From an uncultured Ruegeria sp. (GTDB lineage: Bacteria; Pseudomonadota; Alphaproteobacteria; Rhodobacterales; Rhodobacteraceae), in NCBI RefSeq assembly GCF_947500045.1, contig NZ_CANMQQ010000014.1:1-64000 (forward strand): DNA of 64,000 nucleotides. The letters run 5' to 3'. How positions within the stretch are numbered: position 1 is the first letter of the stretch; every line of letters starts with the position of its first letter. The notes beneath the pieces were generated by a model, which made no database searches, was not told where the DNA came from, and was given only the letters and a program-made list of their open reading frames with translations. The position numbers and the translations under genes are program-made. Below, piece by piece: positions 63,460 through 64,000 of this stretch.

Positions 63460-64000
63460 TCACCCCTCAAGCGCTTCGGTCAAAGCCGCAGCGACATGGG
63501 CGGCGGAGGGGTTGATGAACAGGTGACCATCCGCCTCGAACACCGGGTCGTCGAGATGGTCGGGAAAGGCCAGTGGCAGTTCAGTACAGGCAAGCAGGAT
63601 CGCCGTACCGGGGGTGGCATGGCGGTTGCAAAAGGCCAGCAGTCGGGCATGCGCAGTATCTGATGCGCCGCCGTAGAAGTCACTGTCGATCATCGCTTGC
63701 ATTTCGGCGATCTCGGGATCGGGTAGGCGCGCATTTGCCGTGATGCCGTCGGTGGCTAGTCGTTCGGCATAGTTGGTGGCCTGCATTGTGACCGTGGTGC
63801 CGAGAACCAGAGCGTTTGTCGCGCCTGACCGTGCGGTCACTTCGGCTGTGGCGTCAAATATGCTGAGGATGGGCATCGACACGCCTTGCCGGATGGCGTG
63901 AAGCCGCGCGTGGGGCGTATTAGAAGCGATGATCGCGAAATCACATTCGGCGTTTTGCAGGGTCAGCAGCGCATCGCGGAATACGGCGTCGAAGGCAGAC
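63460..64000 (-). CDS. aspartate/glutamate racemase-family protein, 5' end cut by window
   Basis: At least 180 residues; the frame runs off the right edge (position 64000), and the ATG at 63882 is internal. Asp/Glu racemase fold with two half-motifs: IIASNTPHARLH, where the first catalytic Cys of typical enzymes is Ser, and LLACTELPLAF with the second Cys. E. coli YgeA uses a Thr/Cys pair at these places, so a Ser/Cys enzyme is conceivable. It may epimerise an amino acid or be a decarboxylase-like relative. Confidence 0.85.
   Translation of the reverse strand, partial: SAFDAVFRDALLTLQNAECDFAIIASNTPHARLHAIRQGVSMPILSIFDATAEVTARSGATNALVLGTTVTMQATNYAERLATDGITANARLPDPEIAEMQAMIDSDFYGGASDTAHARLLAFCNRHATPGTAILLACTELPLAFPDHLDDPVFEADGHLFINPSAAHVAAALTEALEG

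Noticed and set aside
1..64000. CRISPR array or intact prophage
   Set aside because: No regularly spaced short repeats and no capsid, terminase or tail genes were seen.

Overview
The window reads as chromosome of a marine alphaproteobacterium of the Roseobacter group (Rhodobacteraceae). This rests on gene content: a DctPQM TRAP transporter, a taurine:pyruvate-type aminotransferase, CobS/CobT, MipZ, a DnaE2/ImuB mutasome behind a GTTC-N7-GTTC SOS box, an L31 without zinc cysteines, and moderately GC-rich coding sequence. No species is claimed.

Layout. 1-526: no intact gene; a decayed initiator-tRNA fragment and a possible recombinase C-terminus suggest the scar of an integrated element. 527-11024 (+): one co-directional block holding TRAP transporter, GlxA-type regulator, GST-like protein, HyuA/HyuB, class I glutamine amidotransferase and class V PLP enzyme. 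An almost identical 17-bp motif lies before dctP and before hyuA. 11333-15590: AraC regulator diverging from an exported alpha/beta hydrolase, a decayed IS5-type fragment, a membrane protein and a nitrilase-family enzyme. 15681-17840: infA-maf-RNase E/G-yacG-tRNA-Phe. 17841-19414: gene-poor, with a small beta-flower-like gene, a broken IS5 transposase and a YegP-type gene. 19415-22860: DUF427 protein, aminopeptidase P, and a DNA-binding/alpha-beta-hydrolase fusion with a degenerate active site. 23126-26110: cobT, cobS. 26256-31105: imuB-dnaE2 with SOS box; no imuA is adjacent. 31176-33557: polar amino-acid ABC importer. 33715-37283: class III aminotransferase with a strong terminator, diverging from an acyl-CoA ligase, then a DOPA-dioxygenase-like gene. 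37372-44740: homogentisate degradation operon (hmgA, fahA, MBL protein, FAD monooxygenase, DUF2783, VOC protein, maiA) diverging from a MarR regulator. 44803-52955: adenylate cyclase, class II glutamine amidotransferase, MipZ, AEC and MFS transporters, secreted GH-A glycosidase. 53004-62162 (mostly minus): rpmE, rplS, a GH25 lysozyme lipoprotein and small lipoprotein interrupting the run, then trmD, a sulfotransferase-like gene, rimM, a 48-residue membrane protein, nitroreductase, rpsP, chorismate mutase, three GNAT genes and ffh. 62323-64000: membrane protein, YbaK/ProX deacylase and a racemase cut by the window end.

How the genes work together. The first block looks like uptake plus catabolism of one small carboxylated, probably cyclic amide/imide compound. 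The homogentisate block takes homogentisate to fumarate and acetoacetate, with a flavin monooxygenase as a possible alternative entry. The ffh-to-trmD run is a translation/secretion operon in which several start codons overlap the preceding stop. The most interesting candidates for something undescribed are the TRAP-HyuAB-GATase-PLP block with its repeated motif, the DNA-binding pseudo-hydrolase, and the extended homogentisate operon.
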